From a bacterium (GTDB lineage: Bacteria; Patescibacteriota; Doudnabacteria; UBA920; VMFF01), in assembly GCA_021811585.1 (NCBI GenBank), contig JAJZOG010000002.1:1-52600 (forward strand): a DNA stretch of 52,600 nucleotides, in the 5' to 3' direction. Within the stretch, counting starts at the first letter, position 1; each line of letters opens with the position of its first letter. Made by a program: the position numbers and the translations under genes. The notes under the pieces were generated by a model, which saw only the letters and a program-made list of their open reading frames with translations, was not told the DNA's origin and did not search any database. Positions 32,341-40,011 of the stretch are shown here, in pieces.

Positions 32341-33510
32341 ATGCCATCAAGTTCACTTTTCAAATCACAGCTACGCAGGTCAGGCAATATTCGCCAGCTT
32401 GAGGCGGATGCATTTTTCCAAGGCGCGCATGGAGTTGCAATTGATCCAGGCCTTGCCGATATCCATTCCCACTTCGACCAGGAAGCATCCCGGGCAAACC
32501 AGGAGTCAATACCCCGCCAGAAAAATTTCGAACAGACTATTGAGCACGTCCGGGCTGCAATTCCCGAGGCAGAGCACAAATGGCAACTCGTAAAGGAGCG
32601 CCTGGGCGAGCAGACCCCACCATTTGTCTTGCCGCTTCTGGTTGCAATATCAGCCGTAATTGTCGCCATTGCCGAGATCACGATGCTGGCGCCGGCGCTA
32701 GATGTCCTAGACATTACAGACCCGGCATCGCAGGTAATGTCCGCAACCGGTATCACCCTGATCGGCTCCCTTGCCTTTCATTTTGCCTGGGAAAGCCTTT
32801 CATCTGAAAAGTTCACAAAGGCCTGGCGCTGGGCAATACGGATACTTTCCGGCTTTACCGCAACTGCCCTGGCCTACTGGGGAATTCTTCGAGGGCAGCA
32901 AGTGGCCTTTGCCGCTCGGCTTAACGACAATCCCCTGGGCCGCTTCCTTGCAGGACACCCCATTGCTTCATCCATCTTCTACGTTTTCATCACCCTGGGC
33001 GCACCGCTGATGATTGCGGCAGCAAGCCATTATTCTTTCCATCACCTGCGCGACTACTGGGAATGGAAAAAGGCAAATTCTCGGCTTAAGTGCCTGATCA
33101 AGCAAAAAGCAGCCGCTCAAAAGGGGCTTGAGGCGGAAAAACAGGGTCTTGAACACCGCCTTGCTGAAATTGCCCACAAATGCGAGCAATGGAAGGCATC
33201 CTACCGCCTCCACCATGAGCGCGGATCCAAGCGCGGAGCCATACAGGAGCCGTTTTGGACGGTTCCTTTGAAAGCCACGTTTGCCGGCTTAATTGTCGCT
33301 GCGCTGCTCTTCTGGGCACCCATTGTCGTTGAGATCCCAGCAGTTCTGGCTTCCTGGATTGCCGCCTTCCTCTATTTCCGCCGGCAGTGGCATAGCCCCA
33401 CGCCTGAGGAATATTTCGAACTGGAGCATGTGCACTTCTCAAATCCGGCCGATATACAAAATCAAAAACTGCCTTCCTGGAATCAGAAACCTAAGGAGTT
33501 GGCGGAATGA
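32341..33510 (+). CDS. Coiled-coil multi-TM membrane protein, 389 aa
   Basis: ATG 32341 behind GGAGG. The first 95 residues are soluble and helical; then come four TM helices (FVLPLLVAISAVIVAIAEIT, VMSATGITLIGSLAFHFAW, ILSGFTATALAYWGILRG, FYVFITLGAPLMIAAAS), a long coiled coil (LKCLIKQKAAAQKGLEAEKQ…CEQWKASYRL), and two more TM helices near residue 330-360. No family is recognised. It overlaps the VWA lipoprotein gene by 4 bp, so the two products are probably made in fixed ratio and act together at the membrane. Confidence 0.65.
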   Translation: MPSSSLFKSQLRRSGNIRQLEADAFFQGAHGVAIDPGLADIHSHFDQEASRANQESIPRQKNFEQTIEHVRAAIPEAEHKWQLVKERLGEQTPPFVLPLLVAISAVIVAIAEITMLAPALDVLDITDPASQVMSATGITLIGSLAFHFAWESLSSEKFTKAWRWAIRILSGFTATALAYWGILRGQQVAFAARLNDNPLGRFLAGHPIASSIFYVFITLGAPLMIAAASHYSFHHLRDYWEWKKANSRLKCLIKQKAAAQKGLEAEKQGLEHRLAEIAHKCEQWKASYRLHHERGSKRGAIQEPFWTVPLKATFAGLIVAALLFWAPIVVEIPAVLASWIAAFLYFRRQWHSPTPEEYFELEHVHFSNPADIQNQKLPSWNQKPKELAE

Positions 33511-34247
33511 AAGTGGCGGGAATGGTTTTAGCGGCCCTGATTGCAGCAATGGCACTGACCTCATGCGAGCTGCTTCAGAGGCCGCTGGCGCATCCGCTCC
33601 ACGTCGTCTACCTTGTGGACTGCAGCGCCAGCATAAAACCAAAATCCCTGGATGATGCGTTCAGTGCGATCCGGGCTGAGGCTGGCCGGCTTCGGCGCGG
33701 CGATCGGATCACGGTTATCCCGATCACCGGGGATGCCCTGAACGATGTGCCAGGCCGAATTCTAAGCAGGAGAGTCCCGCTTCAGCGGCAACCGTATGAT
33801 CTGGATTTAAAGATATTTCGGAAGAAATTCTCGAAGGAGTTGCGGAAATTCGAGCTGAGGGCCCAAACACATCCATACGAGAGGACTGACATTCTGGGGA
33901 CCGTTGCTGTTGCTGTCCAGGAGTTTGCGATTGACGACTCTCAAGTGCGCAAACGCCTTGTGATCTTTTCTGATTTTATTGAGGAGGATGGCCGATGGAA
34001 TTTCATGAATGATCCTCGATTCGAAAACAAATCAAGCGCGCGAGCACTCGCAGCGCATTTGAGTAAAGCGGAGCCAAGGTTAAATGGCACTCAAGTTTAT
34101 TTGATTGAATTGAGAAGTAAAGAAATGAAAAGGCTGGGGTACGAGAGGCGGGAGGCAATAACAGAGTTTTGGGATGATTATTTTGCTGGTTGCTTTTTGA
34201 GAACACATTGCAAGGTACATCCGATCTTGATTAAAACGAAATACTGA
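33507..34247 (+). CDS. VWA-domain lipoprotein
   Basis: 246-aa exported protein. The N-terminus is a lipoprotein signal (VLAALIAAMALTSC, lipobox L-T-S-C), so it is anchored by its Cys. The VWA fold follows with the MIDAS motif VYLVDCSASI (D-x-S-x-S), a Thr in RTDILGTVAVAV and the Asp in VIFSDFIEEDGRW, so metal binding looks intact. VWA proteins bind protein partners through a Mg ion. Here the partner may be the adjacent coiled-coil membrane protein. Confidence 0.8.
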   Translation: MKVAGMVLAALIAAMALTSCELLQRPLAHPLHVVYLVDCSASIKPKSLDDAFSAIRAEAGRLRRGDRITVIPITGDALNDVPGRILSRRVPLQRQPYDLDLKIFRKKFSKELRKFELRAQTHPYERTDILGTVAVAVQEFAIDDSQVRKRLVIFSDFIEEDGRWNFMNDPRFENKSSARALAAHLSKAEPRLNGTQVYLIELRSKEMKRLGYERREAITEFWDDYFAGCFLRTHCKVHPILIKTKY

Positions 34248-34272
34248 GTTCCCCCAAAGGAGGTGGGAGTTA

Positions 34273-34425
34273 ATGGCGACGACGAGGATAAATCCAGAAA
34301 CTGGGGTGATCGAGGAATTTCATTGGCCTTGCTGGGAACCAGCAGAACCGATGACGAGGATCAACCCGGAAACCGGAATGGTAGAGGAATATATTTGGCC
34401 CGTCTGGCAGCCAAAAGATAAATAA
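34273..34425 (+). CDS. 50-aa protein made of two copies of a Trp-rich unit
   Basis: ATG 34273 behind AAAGGAGG. The peptide is an internal duplication: TRINPETGVIEEFHWPCWEP and TRINPETGMVEEYIWPVWQP, followed by KDK. Each unit pairs a RINPETG turn with a Trp-Pro-x-Trp end. The two DNA copies have diverged, which argues for selection on protein sequence. No function is known. It lies between the VWA gene and a terminator. Confidence 0.55.
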   Translation: MATTRINPETGVIEEFHWPCWEPAEPMTRINPETGMVEEYIWPVWQPKDK

Positions 34426-34436
34426 TCGTTTACGGA

Positions 34437-34463
34437 AGAGGCGGCCAGGTACTGACCGCCTCT
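34437..34463 (+). terminator. Terminator closing the element operon
   Basis: AGAGGCGG/CCGCCTCT stem with an 11-nt loop, followed by TGG. The GC and codon style change after this point. Confidence 0.7.
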
Positions 34464-34537
34464 TGGTTACTATGACAATTTGGCATGATATATACAGCAC
34501 AGTATACTTATATATACATTTAAATATGTTTTATACT

Positions 34538-35284
34538 ATGTCTAATAAACTTGTACGCTATATACAATCATTCTGGTTCGCAACGTGCCAGCACATAAGG
34601 CGCACAATATTGTTCACGCCTAATTCATCGGAAGACCGGGTGAGTCTACAACAAAAACTCCTCAGCGAACATCGTACTCGCTGGCTTGATGTAGGCAGCG
34701 GCCTAAACATGGAGGAAGGGTTCGATCTGCTCGATATCCTTCCGCCGCCGCGACACCTGCCTGCAGGGCAGCGATATTATCAATTGGATATCCTAATGGC
34801 TAGTGATGACGATATTTCATCTCTGGGCTCATTTGATTTGATTCGGATGCAACACGTTCTTGAGCATTTCACTTTCGAGGACGGACTCATAGTACTAAAC
34901 CGTTGTGCGTATCTTCTTCGCCCGGATGGTATTCTCCTTGTTACCGTACCGGACCTCGCTAAATATGTTGATAAATATCTTAATAATTCCTTCTGGATGT
35001 GGCCACGCTTTACTTATTGGGCAACCAAACGCATTCCTCTTTTATCGCCTGATAGTTTTTATTTCAGTATTTATTGCCACAGCGCCTTGAGCGAACCGCA
35101 CAAGTGGTGCTACGACATTGAGGGCCTGCTATACGAGATTAATAATTCCCGTTGCTTCACGAATGCTAAACCACTATCATTTACAGATCCTCTTGCTAGC
35201 TATCCATTTACGCACAATCGGCCAGAGGAAGAGATCTGCGTTGTGGCGACACGTTCCCCATCACTACCTTTGAGATCTTTCTAA
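34538..35284 (+). CDS. SAM-dependent methyltransferase, class I
   Basis: Predicted cytoplasmic methyltransferase of 248 aa. Motif I appears as RWLDVGSGLNMEEGFDLLD, the acidic motif II as QLDIL, and the post-motif region as DLIRMQHVLEHFTFEDGLIVLNRCAYLLRPDGILLVTVPDL, the Methyltransf_11-like pattern of enzymes acting on small molecules or glycans. The start is uncertain: ATG 34538 begins the charged segment, upstream codons are AT-rich and unlikely to be coding, and no good SD is seen. The substrate is unknown; the neighbours give no pathway. Lower GC than the preceding module. Confidence 0.75.
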   Translation: MSNKLVRYIQSFWFATCQHIRRTILFTPNSSEDRVSLQQKLLSEHRTRWLDVGSGLNMEEGFDLLDILPPPRHLPAGQRYYQLDILMASDDDISSLGSFDLIRMQHVLEHFTFEDGLIVLNRCAYLLRPDGILLVTVPDLAKYVDKYLNNSFWMWPRFTYWATKRIPLLSPDSFYFSIYCHSALSEPHKWCYDIEGLLYEINNSRCFTNAKPLSFTDPLASYPFTHNRPEEEICVVATRSPSLPLRSF

Positions 35285-35317
35285 AGCTGCTGCCAATTGT
35301 TGTGAATTGCTAGGTTC

Positions 35318-35908
35318 TCAATTTAGACAGCCAAAGCGCGCTAATTTAGACAGTAGGGCTATCATCCCATAAAGGATTATCAGCAACACATCGGCACAGC
35401 ACAGAGCCCACTGTCCGGGTGTTGGTTTCCACCCTATCCATAAACCGGCGAGAAGGCTGATTAAAGCAAAGATCGAAACCAATGCCTGCCGGAAAAATCC
35501 CGTTATATACAAAGGCCAGGAAATCGTGGACGTGTGAAATGCTTCCCATCGCCAGTAGCGCTCGTCGGCTGATTCTGTAATGAGGGCGCGTAGAGTTACT
35601 ATATAACTACCTATCCGGCGGACCATCATTTCCTCGTTTTGTTGGGTAAGCGCAAACGGCAAGAACAGGAATGGCATAATCAATAAAATAGTAGATATCG
35701 TCCAATTATCAATACCGCGAGCTTTGAGAGCGATGATGGCACTCGCAGCAGCCGCAATCATCACGGTCAAAACCTGAATCACTTTGTTTTGCGAATCGAG
35801 CCGTTGACGCTGTTCCGCTCGAAGTGCATTGTACTCTGCAATATGTAGCTGTAGTAGTTCGCTTGTTTTCAGGATTGCCTTGGTGTGATGCGAATTATCT
35901 TCGTTCAT
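35318..35908 (-). CDS. Four-TM membrane protein with N-terminal helix
   Basis: 196-aa protein. A helical soluble N-terminus (LQLHIAEYNALRAEQRQRLDSQN) precedes two adjacent TM helices (VLTVMIAAAASAIIAL, TILLIMPFLFLPFAL), a loop with QQNEEMMVRRIGSYIVTL, and two more helices (FFRQALVSIFALISLLAGLWIGW, ALCCADVLLIILYGMIAL). This layout is common in bacterial orphans and resembles SLATT/S-4TM-type proteins of conflict systems; no assignment is made. It overlaps the upstream minus-strand ORF by 14 bp. Confidence 0.65.
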   Translation of the reverse strand: MNEDNSHHTKAILKTSELLQLHIAEYNALRAEQRQRLDSQNKVIQVLTVMIAAAASAIIALKARGIDNWTISTILLIMPFLFLPFALTQQNEEMMVRRIGSYIVTLRALITESADERYWRWEAFHTSTISWPLYITGFFRQALVSIFALISLLAGLWIGWKPTPGQWALCCADVLLIILYGMIALLSKLARFGCLN

Positions 35909-36185
35909 TGGCTACCTCCAATCGTGCAGTAAACTTTAGACCAATGGGAACATGCAGAAACACATAGCTGTCCGGCACGTTCAATAATAATATATTAAAC
36001 ATCGCGCAAATGCGTTCATTTACAGTTCGAACAGAAATTCGACTAGGGCAGTCATCTTGAAATATTAGCCGTTCTGCGATCATCAGCAGCAGTTTCAGGC
36101 GCTCGATAGCGGACTCGCCCAGAAAACGGAATGGTAAAGGAATTCGGGACTGTTGGCCTATCAGGTTTCCTGGATGACCACACAT
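35895..36185 (-). CDS. Orphan protein, about 96 aa
   Basis: Minus-strand ORF overlapping the start of the four-TM gene, which suggests coupling. The sequence is a mix of helix and strand (ESAIERLKLLLMIAERLIFQ, MFNILLLNVPDSYVFLHVPIG) with no signal or TM. The start is weakly supported. No known family is recognised. Confidence 0.4.
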   Translation of the reverse strand: MCGHPGNLIGQQSRIPLPFRFLGESAIERLKLLLMIAERLIFQDDCPSRISVRTVNERICAMFNILLLNVPDSYVFLHVPIGLKFTARLEVANERR

Positions 36186-36274
36186 TAATCGCTCAAGCGA
36201 GGGTAGTTTGAGTTAAACTGATCATATCGCTACATAATTAGCAGATCATCAATATTTAAGTTGAAGCACTTGAT

Positions 36275-36730
36275 TTAAGCTGAAGCACTTGCGGTCTTAA
36301 TTAGATCTGGCGTGAACTGAATTCCAACAGGAGTATTGGAAGGAAGTATAAGTAAAACTTTATTCGGTGAATCACTCAAACCTAGTTCAAATGGCGCACA
36401 TAGCATACCTCTACTTTCAATACCTCGAAATGTTTCTCGATGTAAAGTAAAAGATTCGTGCGTATTTGAATGTATATTCTTTTGTATTTTAGCTCCGGGT
36501 AACGCTAGAACAACTATATCATGCCTGTCGAAGTTGGTTGCACTCGTGATGGAATATATTTTAACTTTACCATTTGGTTTATCGAGAATTTTCCGATTCA
36601 AATTCATGAATTCATTATCTTGATATTTGTACCCTAGGTCTAACTTGACTATGCGAAGATGATCGGCATTTGGGTGTTTACGATATTTTACAATTTTAGC
36701 TGTCCATATGTTATGCCATTTATTGTTCAT
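36275..36730 (-). CDS. Free-standing tRNA-binding (EMAP-II/PheT-type) OB-fold protein
   Basis: 151 aa from ATG 36730. The sequence follows the PF01588 tRNA-binding domain found at the N-terminus of PheT and the C-terminus of MetG: AKIVKYRKHPNADHLRIVKLDLG, then SATNFDRHDIVVLALPGAKI, RGIESRGMLCAPFELGLSD and VLLILPSNTPVG. In synthetases this domain captures tRNA; stand-alone versions (Trbp111, CsaA) act as tRNA chaperones. Here it is AT-rich, with an insertion of about 20 residues in the middle, and is not next to any synthetase. A role in tRNA sensing or defence is possible but unsupported. Confidence 0.7.
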   Translation of the reverse strand: MNNKWHNIWTAKIVKYRKHPNADHLRIVKLDLGYKYQDNEFMNLNRKILDKPNGKVKIYSITSATNFDRHDIVVLALPGAKIQKNIHSNTHESFTLHRETFRGIESRGMLCAPFELGLSDSPNKVLLILPSNTPVGIQFTPDLIKTASASA

Positions 36731-37008
36731 GGGTGTGTATCCGTATTCCACAAAAAATATTAACAATTAAATGTCTAAAGTGTCAATTATTAATTCTGAA
36801 ATTTATGATTATACACAAAATATCATGACGGTGCTTTAATCGATTGACACAATACCGCAGTCGCTTCCTGCTTTGTGGATCAGGCATTAGCAGGCATAAA
36901 TTTACGATTTTTAATGTGATTTTCCGACTGTCTGGATGTTTACTATTCAGATACTTGACAAACATCCATGCAATAAATAAAATTTCACGCGATCTCACTG
37001 GAGACATT

Positions 37009-38589
37009 ATGCACCACGCCGTAAGCCCATTTGGAGTCATGCTTTCGATTATTTGTGTGTCTGTAGGGATATTGTATCTATGGTATTTAAAAAATCACGT
37101 ACGAAAAAATATCAAAATGGATTCATTTAACACTTTCTTTTTAGGTGGCGCAAGGATTGGTGAACGGCTAACAACAAATGATAATTGGGGACTTTGTTTT
37201 GCATTTGCTAATGCTATTTGGTACTATTCATACCTTGGATATTATTTTGGCTTATATGTATTTCTTATTCAACTATCTTGGTCTATAGGTGTAGTTTTCA
37301 TCGCTTGGCAACTACAACGTTATCTAGCCGGGAGCAAAGATGGAACCGTTCATGGATTTATAAGCCATACTTATGGGGTTAGGGCTTCCCTGCTTGCAGC
37401 GATAGCTACTTTAATAGGATATACACTCAATATTGGTTTTGAAATATTCTACTCTGCCCACCTATTAGTTACCTCCTTGGGTGGAATTAAATATGAGCTT
37501 CTTTTAGCAATATCAATTGCGATCTTTGTGGGCGGGTATTGTATCATTGGAGGTTATTTAAGCAATGTGGTTTCCGACCCTCTACAAAATAAATTGGCCT
37601 TGTTTTCTCAAATAGCGATTATTGGTCTGCTTATATTTTATTTCCCAACAATAATTCAAAAAAGCTCGATAAGCGCTATGTTAACCGTTTCTAAAACTAT
37701 TGATGCCCCTACGTCCTTTATTATTGGAGTAATAACGTTCTCTTTCTTTTTCAATTTAGTAGATATGGCAAATTGGCAATCAATGGCAGCAAATAAAGAC
37801 GTACCGAGAGAAGACCTAAAAAAAGTGAAAGTGGGATTTATAGTTTCTGCTGCACGCCAAATGATAGCTCCTGCGGCCTTAGGAACCTTATTTGGTGCTG
37901 CTCTCAGAGTTGTTTCATCTGGAGTGCCTGATGATGGTTATTTTGCCGTTCTATTTAAGCCATTATCGTCCTCTATGTCTCCTGTTACGGGTATATTATT
38001 AGGCATTATCATATTGGGGTTTTTCGCTGCAACTATTACTAGCGCTGGTAGTTATTTAATAGCAGCCATGCAGACCCTTGCGGTAGATGTTTTTAAACGT
38101 AAAGAAGCTGTTCAATTGAAAAATAGTGGAATTAATCCTGAGCAATTGCAAGAAGCAGAACAATTAGTGCTTGCATGGGTTAAGAGAATGATGATTCCTG
38201 TTGTACTAGCTATGACACTGGTTTTCGCGTTTTTATATTATGGGCTATCTAGAGTTAATATGCAGGGACTCGCCTTTCAATTTCAATTTGTAATGTATGG
38301 TGCGGCCGTCTCTCTTGTTCCGTCTGTCATATACGGCCTATTTCATAAAGCGCCTGTTGCCAACAGAAGTGCGGGCTTTTGGTCTATATTAATTGGATTG
38401 ATATTTGTCATTATTCCTTTTATTATGGCTGAGGTTTTTAGAAATATAAAACTTCCACTTAATTTAGGCTCCGATGATATCGTAAATCTAACGCCATTAT
38501 TTGGTTTAATTGCTTCAACTGGAACATTTTATATACTTAAAGGTACTAAGGTTGAAAAACACGCGAGTGCGGCCGTTGGAGGCGCATAA
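37009..38589 (+). CDS. Sodium:solute symporter family protein
   Basis: Predicted secondary transporter with about 13 TM helices (526 aa from ATG 37009, GGAGA upstream; the track start at 36844 is unsupported). SSS-family features: FNTFFLGGARIGERLTTNDNWGLCFAFANAIWYYSYLGYYFG near TM1-2, SKDGTVHGFISHTYGVRASLLAAIATL, the long run of helices, and IITSAGSYLIAAMQTLAVDVFKR matching the conserved TM8-9 region. The transported solute cannot be told. It is followed directly, with a 1-bp overlap, by a small membrane protein that may be a partner. Confidence 0.85.
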   Translation: MHHAVSPFGVMLSIICVSVGILYLWYLKNHVRKNIKMDSFNTFFLGGARIGERLTTNDNWGLCFAFANAIWYYSYLGYYFGLYVFLIQLSWSIGVVFIAWQLQRYLAGSKDGTVHGFISHTYGVRASLLAAIATLIGYTLNIGFEIFYSAHLLVTSLGGIKYELLLAISIAIFVGGYCIIGGYLSNVVSDPLQNKLALFSQIAIIGLLIFYFPTIIQKSSISAMLTVSKTIDAPTSFIIGVITFSFFFNLVDMANWQSMAANKDVPREDLKKVKVGFIVSAARQMIAPAALGTLFGAALRVVSSGVPDDGYFAVLFKPLSSSMSPVTGILLGIIILGFFAATITSAGSYLIAAMQTLAVDVFKRKEAVQLKNSGINPEQLQEAEQLVLAWVKRMMIPVVLAMTLVFAFLYYGLSRVNMQGLAFQFQFVMYGAAVSLVPSVIYGLFHKAPVANRSAGFWSILIGLIFVIIPFIMAEVFRNIKLPLNLGSDDIVNLTPLFGLIASTGTFYILKGTKVEKHASAAVGGA

Positions 38590-39239
38590 TGATCATCAAA
38601 TCAGCTTTAGGTTTTTTGGGTTTTGCATTACGGATACTTTTGTCTGCTTTAGCGACATATCTTATTTATATTAAGGTGCCGCTTCCATTTCCAGCTGTCG
38701 TCAGTATTTGGCAAATAACATTGTACCTATCATTTATATTCGTACCTTTACGATTAGACACGATACTCTTGCGCTCAAAAACAGATTCAATGTTAGTAGC
38801 GATTGAGCAGGAATATTATAACATTCCTCACCATATTCACAAGGATAGAATCATGATTTCGCAATTTTGGGACTCGCCAGTCGAGAAGGCCGCGCAAATA
38901 CGGTTCATTTCGAAAGCTTCTTCTATTCGGAAGCGTGCCATCGAGGAGTCTTTTATTCACGATATAATTCCTCTATTCCTGATTACAGCTATTACTATTG
39001 CATTTTCTATATTTTCAGCGAGTGGACAAATCCATATAAATAATAGCTTTATGGGAAGTTCATCGCTGCTGTCTTTCGTCCAAGGCCTGATTGTATTAAT
39101 GCCGCTCCTAATTATATTAGGGAAATTATTTGGGGTTATATCCTGCCACCGGGATACTGTTTTTATTGCATTGGATGCAAATATGCCGACCCATCCTCCC
39201 ACTCCTGTTGCTGCCGCTGCTAGGGCGTCTTCTCCGTGA
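38589..39239 (+). CDS. Four-TM partner of the symporter, 216 aa
   Basis: Starts on the last base of the symporter stop codon. Two N-terminal TM helices (LGFALRILLSALATYLIYI, VVSIWQITLYLSFIFVP), a soluble domain of about 70 residues with SKASSIRKRAIEESF, then two more TM helices (DIIPLFLITAITIAFSIF, LLSFVQGLIVLMPLLIILGKLFG) and a Pro/Ala-rich tail. No family is recognised. The coupling suggests the two proteins form one complex. Confidence 0.6.
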   Translation: MIIKSALGFLGFALRILLSALATYLIYIKVPLPFPAVVSIWQITLYLSFIFVPLRLDTILLRSKTDSMLVAIEQEYYNIPHHIHKDRIMISQFWDSPVEKAAQIRFISKASSIRKRAIEESFIHDIIPLFLITAITIAFSIFSASGQIHINNSFMGSSSLLSFVQGLIVLMPLLIILGKLFGVISCHRDTVFIALDANMPTHPPTPVAAAARASSP

Positions 39240-39273
39240 TTATAATTGAACCTAGTGAGGAGGTGATGAATAA

Positions 39274-39428
39274 TTGAATACTTCAGGTGAATTCAGAAAT
39301 GAATCCTTGATTGACGAAGCCGCGCTAAACGAAAAGCAACGGCGACTTTTTGACCAGAGCGGCGTCAATCCAACTTGCGATCCTTGTAATTGCGATGTTG
39401 GCGACTCTGGTTGCTGCCGTTGCAATTA
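39274..39428 (+). CDS. Micro-ORF behind a strong SD; Cys-rich frame, or N-half of a frameshifted TM protein
   Basis: TTG 39274 lies behind GGAGGTG. The straight reading gives 51 aa ending in CDPCNCDVGDSGCCRCN. The +1 frame, entered at a CTTTTTG run near 39347, instead reads IQLAILVIAMLATLVAAVAI followed by an Arg/Lys tail to a stop near 39459, a textbook TM helix. I judge the second reading more protein-like. Either a single-base indel, programmed slippage or two overlapping peptides could explain this. Confidence 0.4.
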
Positions 39429-39702
39429 ACCGATTGCGGCGTCGGAGAGGAAAATAGCGTAGGCCCCGCGTAAGGGGCCTGCGCCTATAAGCGCACTAGA
39501 TTCTAATTAGCCCAGAAGTAGATAATGAGACATGACCTTTGGTTTTCAACAAAATCAGTGCATCGGTGAACTTTCGCAGTAGTTATTATTTGCTTTAAAT
39601 GAAGAATCTTGTTGAACAGCTGAAAAGCTGTCCGTGTCTACAATTTTGACTACAACGGGCGATTCAGCAAACGTGAATGCGACCGCAAGTCATTGATTTT
39701 AT

Positions 39703-39749
39703 TGGTCGGGGCGAGTGGATTTGAACCACCGACCCCCTGGTCCCGAACC
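39703..39749 (-). other. tRNA-Pro 3'-half remnant, likely attachment-site scar
   Basis: On the minus strand the 47 bases match a tRNA-Pro(CGG) from the anticodon loop (TTCGGGA) through the T-arm (GGTGG/TTCAAAT/CCACT) and acceptor 3' strand to an encoded CCA. The 5' half is missing: the match stops two bases into the anticodon stem. Flanking direct repeats CCGCAAGTCATTGA (39683-39696) and CCGCAAGTTATTGA (39755-39768) could be integrase arm sites. The rest of 39430-40011 holds only a GGCCCC/GGGGCC hairpin near 39.46 kb and no gene. Confidence 0.8.
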
Positions 39750-40011
39750 TGACGCCGCAAGTTATTGAAAATTATGGGTTTGTACTGTTTTTAAGTGATT
39801 GATATTGAACCTGTTGCGGACGATACATTGAAGCCGATTCAATTTTATTGAACTCGGTGGAAATCGCTGCTACAAAATTGCCTACAGTTCAGTGGCATGC
39901 AATTTTTTTTATGATTGATTTCACAACAGGCATGCCCTGCGGATTTGGATCAATAAACAGTGAAACGAGCGCAGACTAGCCGCTTGTTCACAACTGCTGG
40001 TTGATGGTGAC

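Larger units (their letters stand above)
23604..34463 (+). mobile_element. Putative integrative/mobilizable element module
   Basis: A largely co-directional block with strong SD sites and 4-bp ATGA overlaps. It carries regulator, methylase, diguanylate cyclase, VirD4/TraD-like ATPase, replication-relaxation protein, excisionase and tyrosine integrase genes, then membrane proteins and a VWA lipoprotein, and closes with a terminator. The set of DNA-transfer ATPase, relaxation protein and int/xis is that of a mobilizable or conjugative element, although no full type IV secretion apparatus (VirB4, VirB6) is present. Its ends are not proved; no flanking direct repeats were found by eye. Confidence 0.5.

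Noticed and set aside
36844-37008. N-terminal extension of the symporter
   Set aside because: AT-rich with no SD; the TM protein with a GGAGA site begins at 37009.
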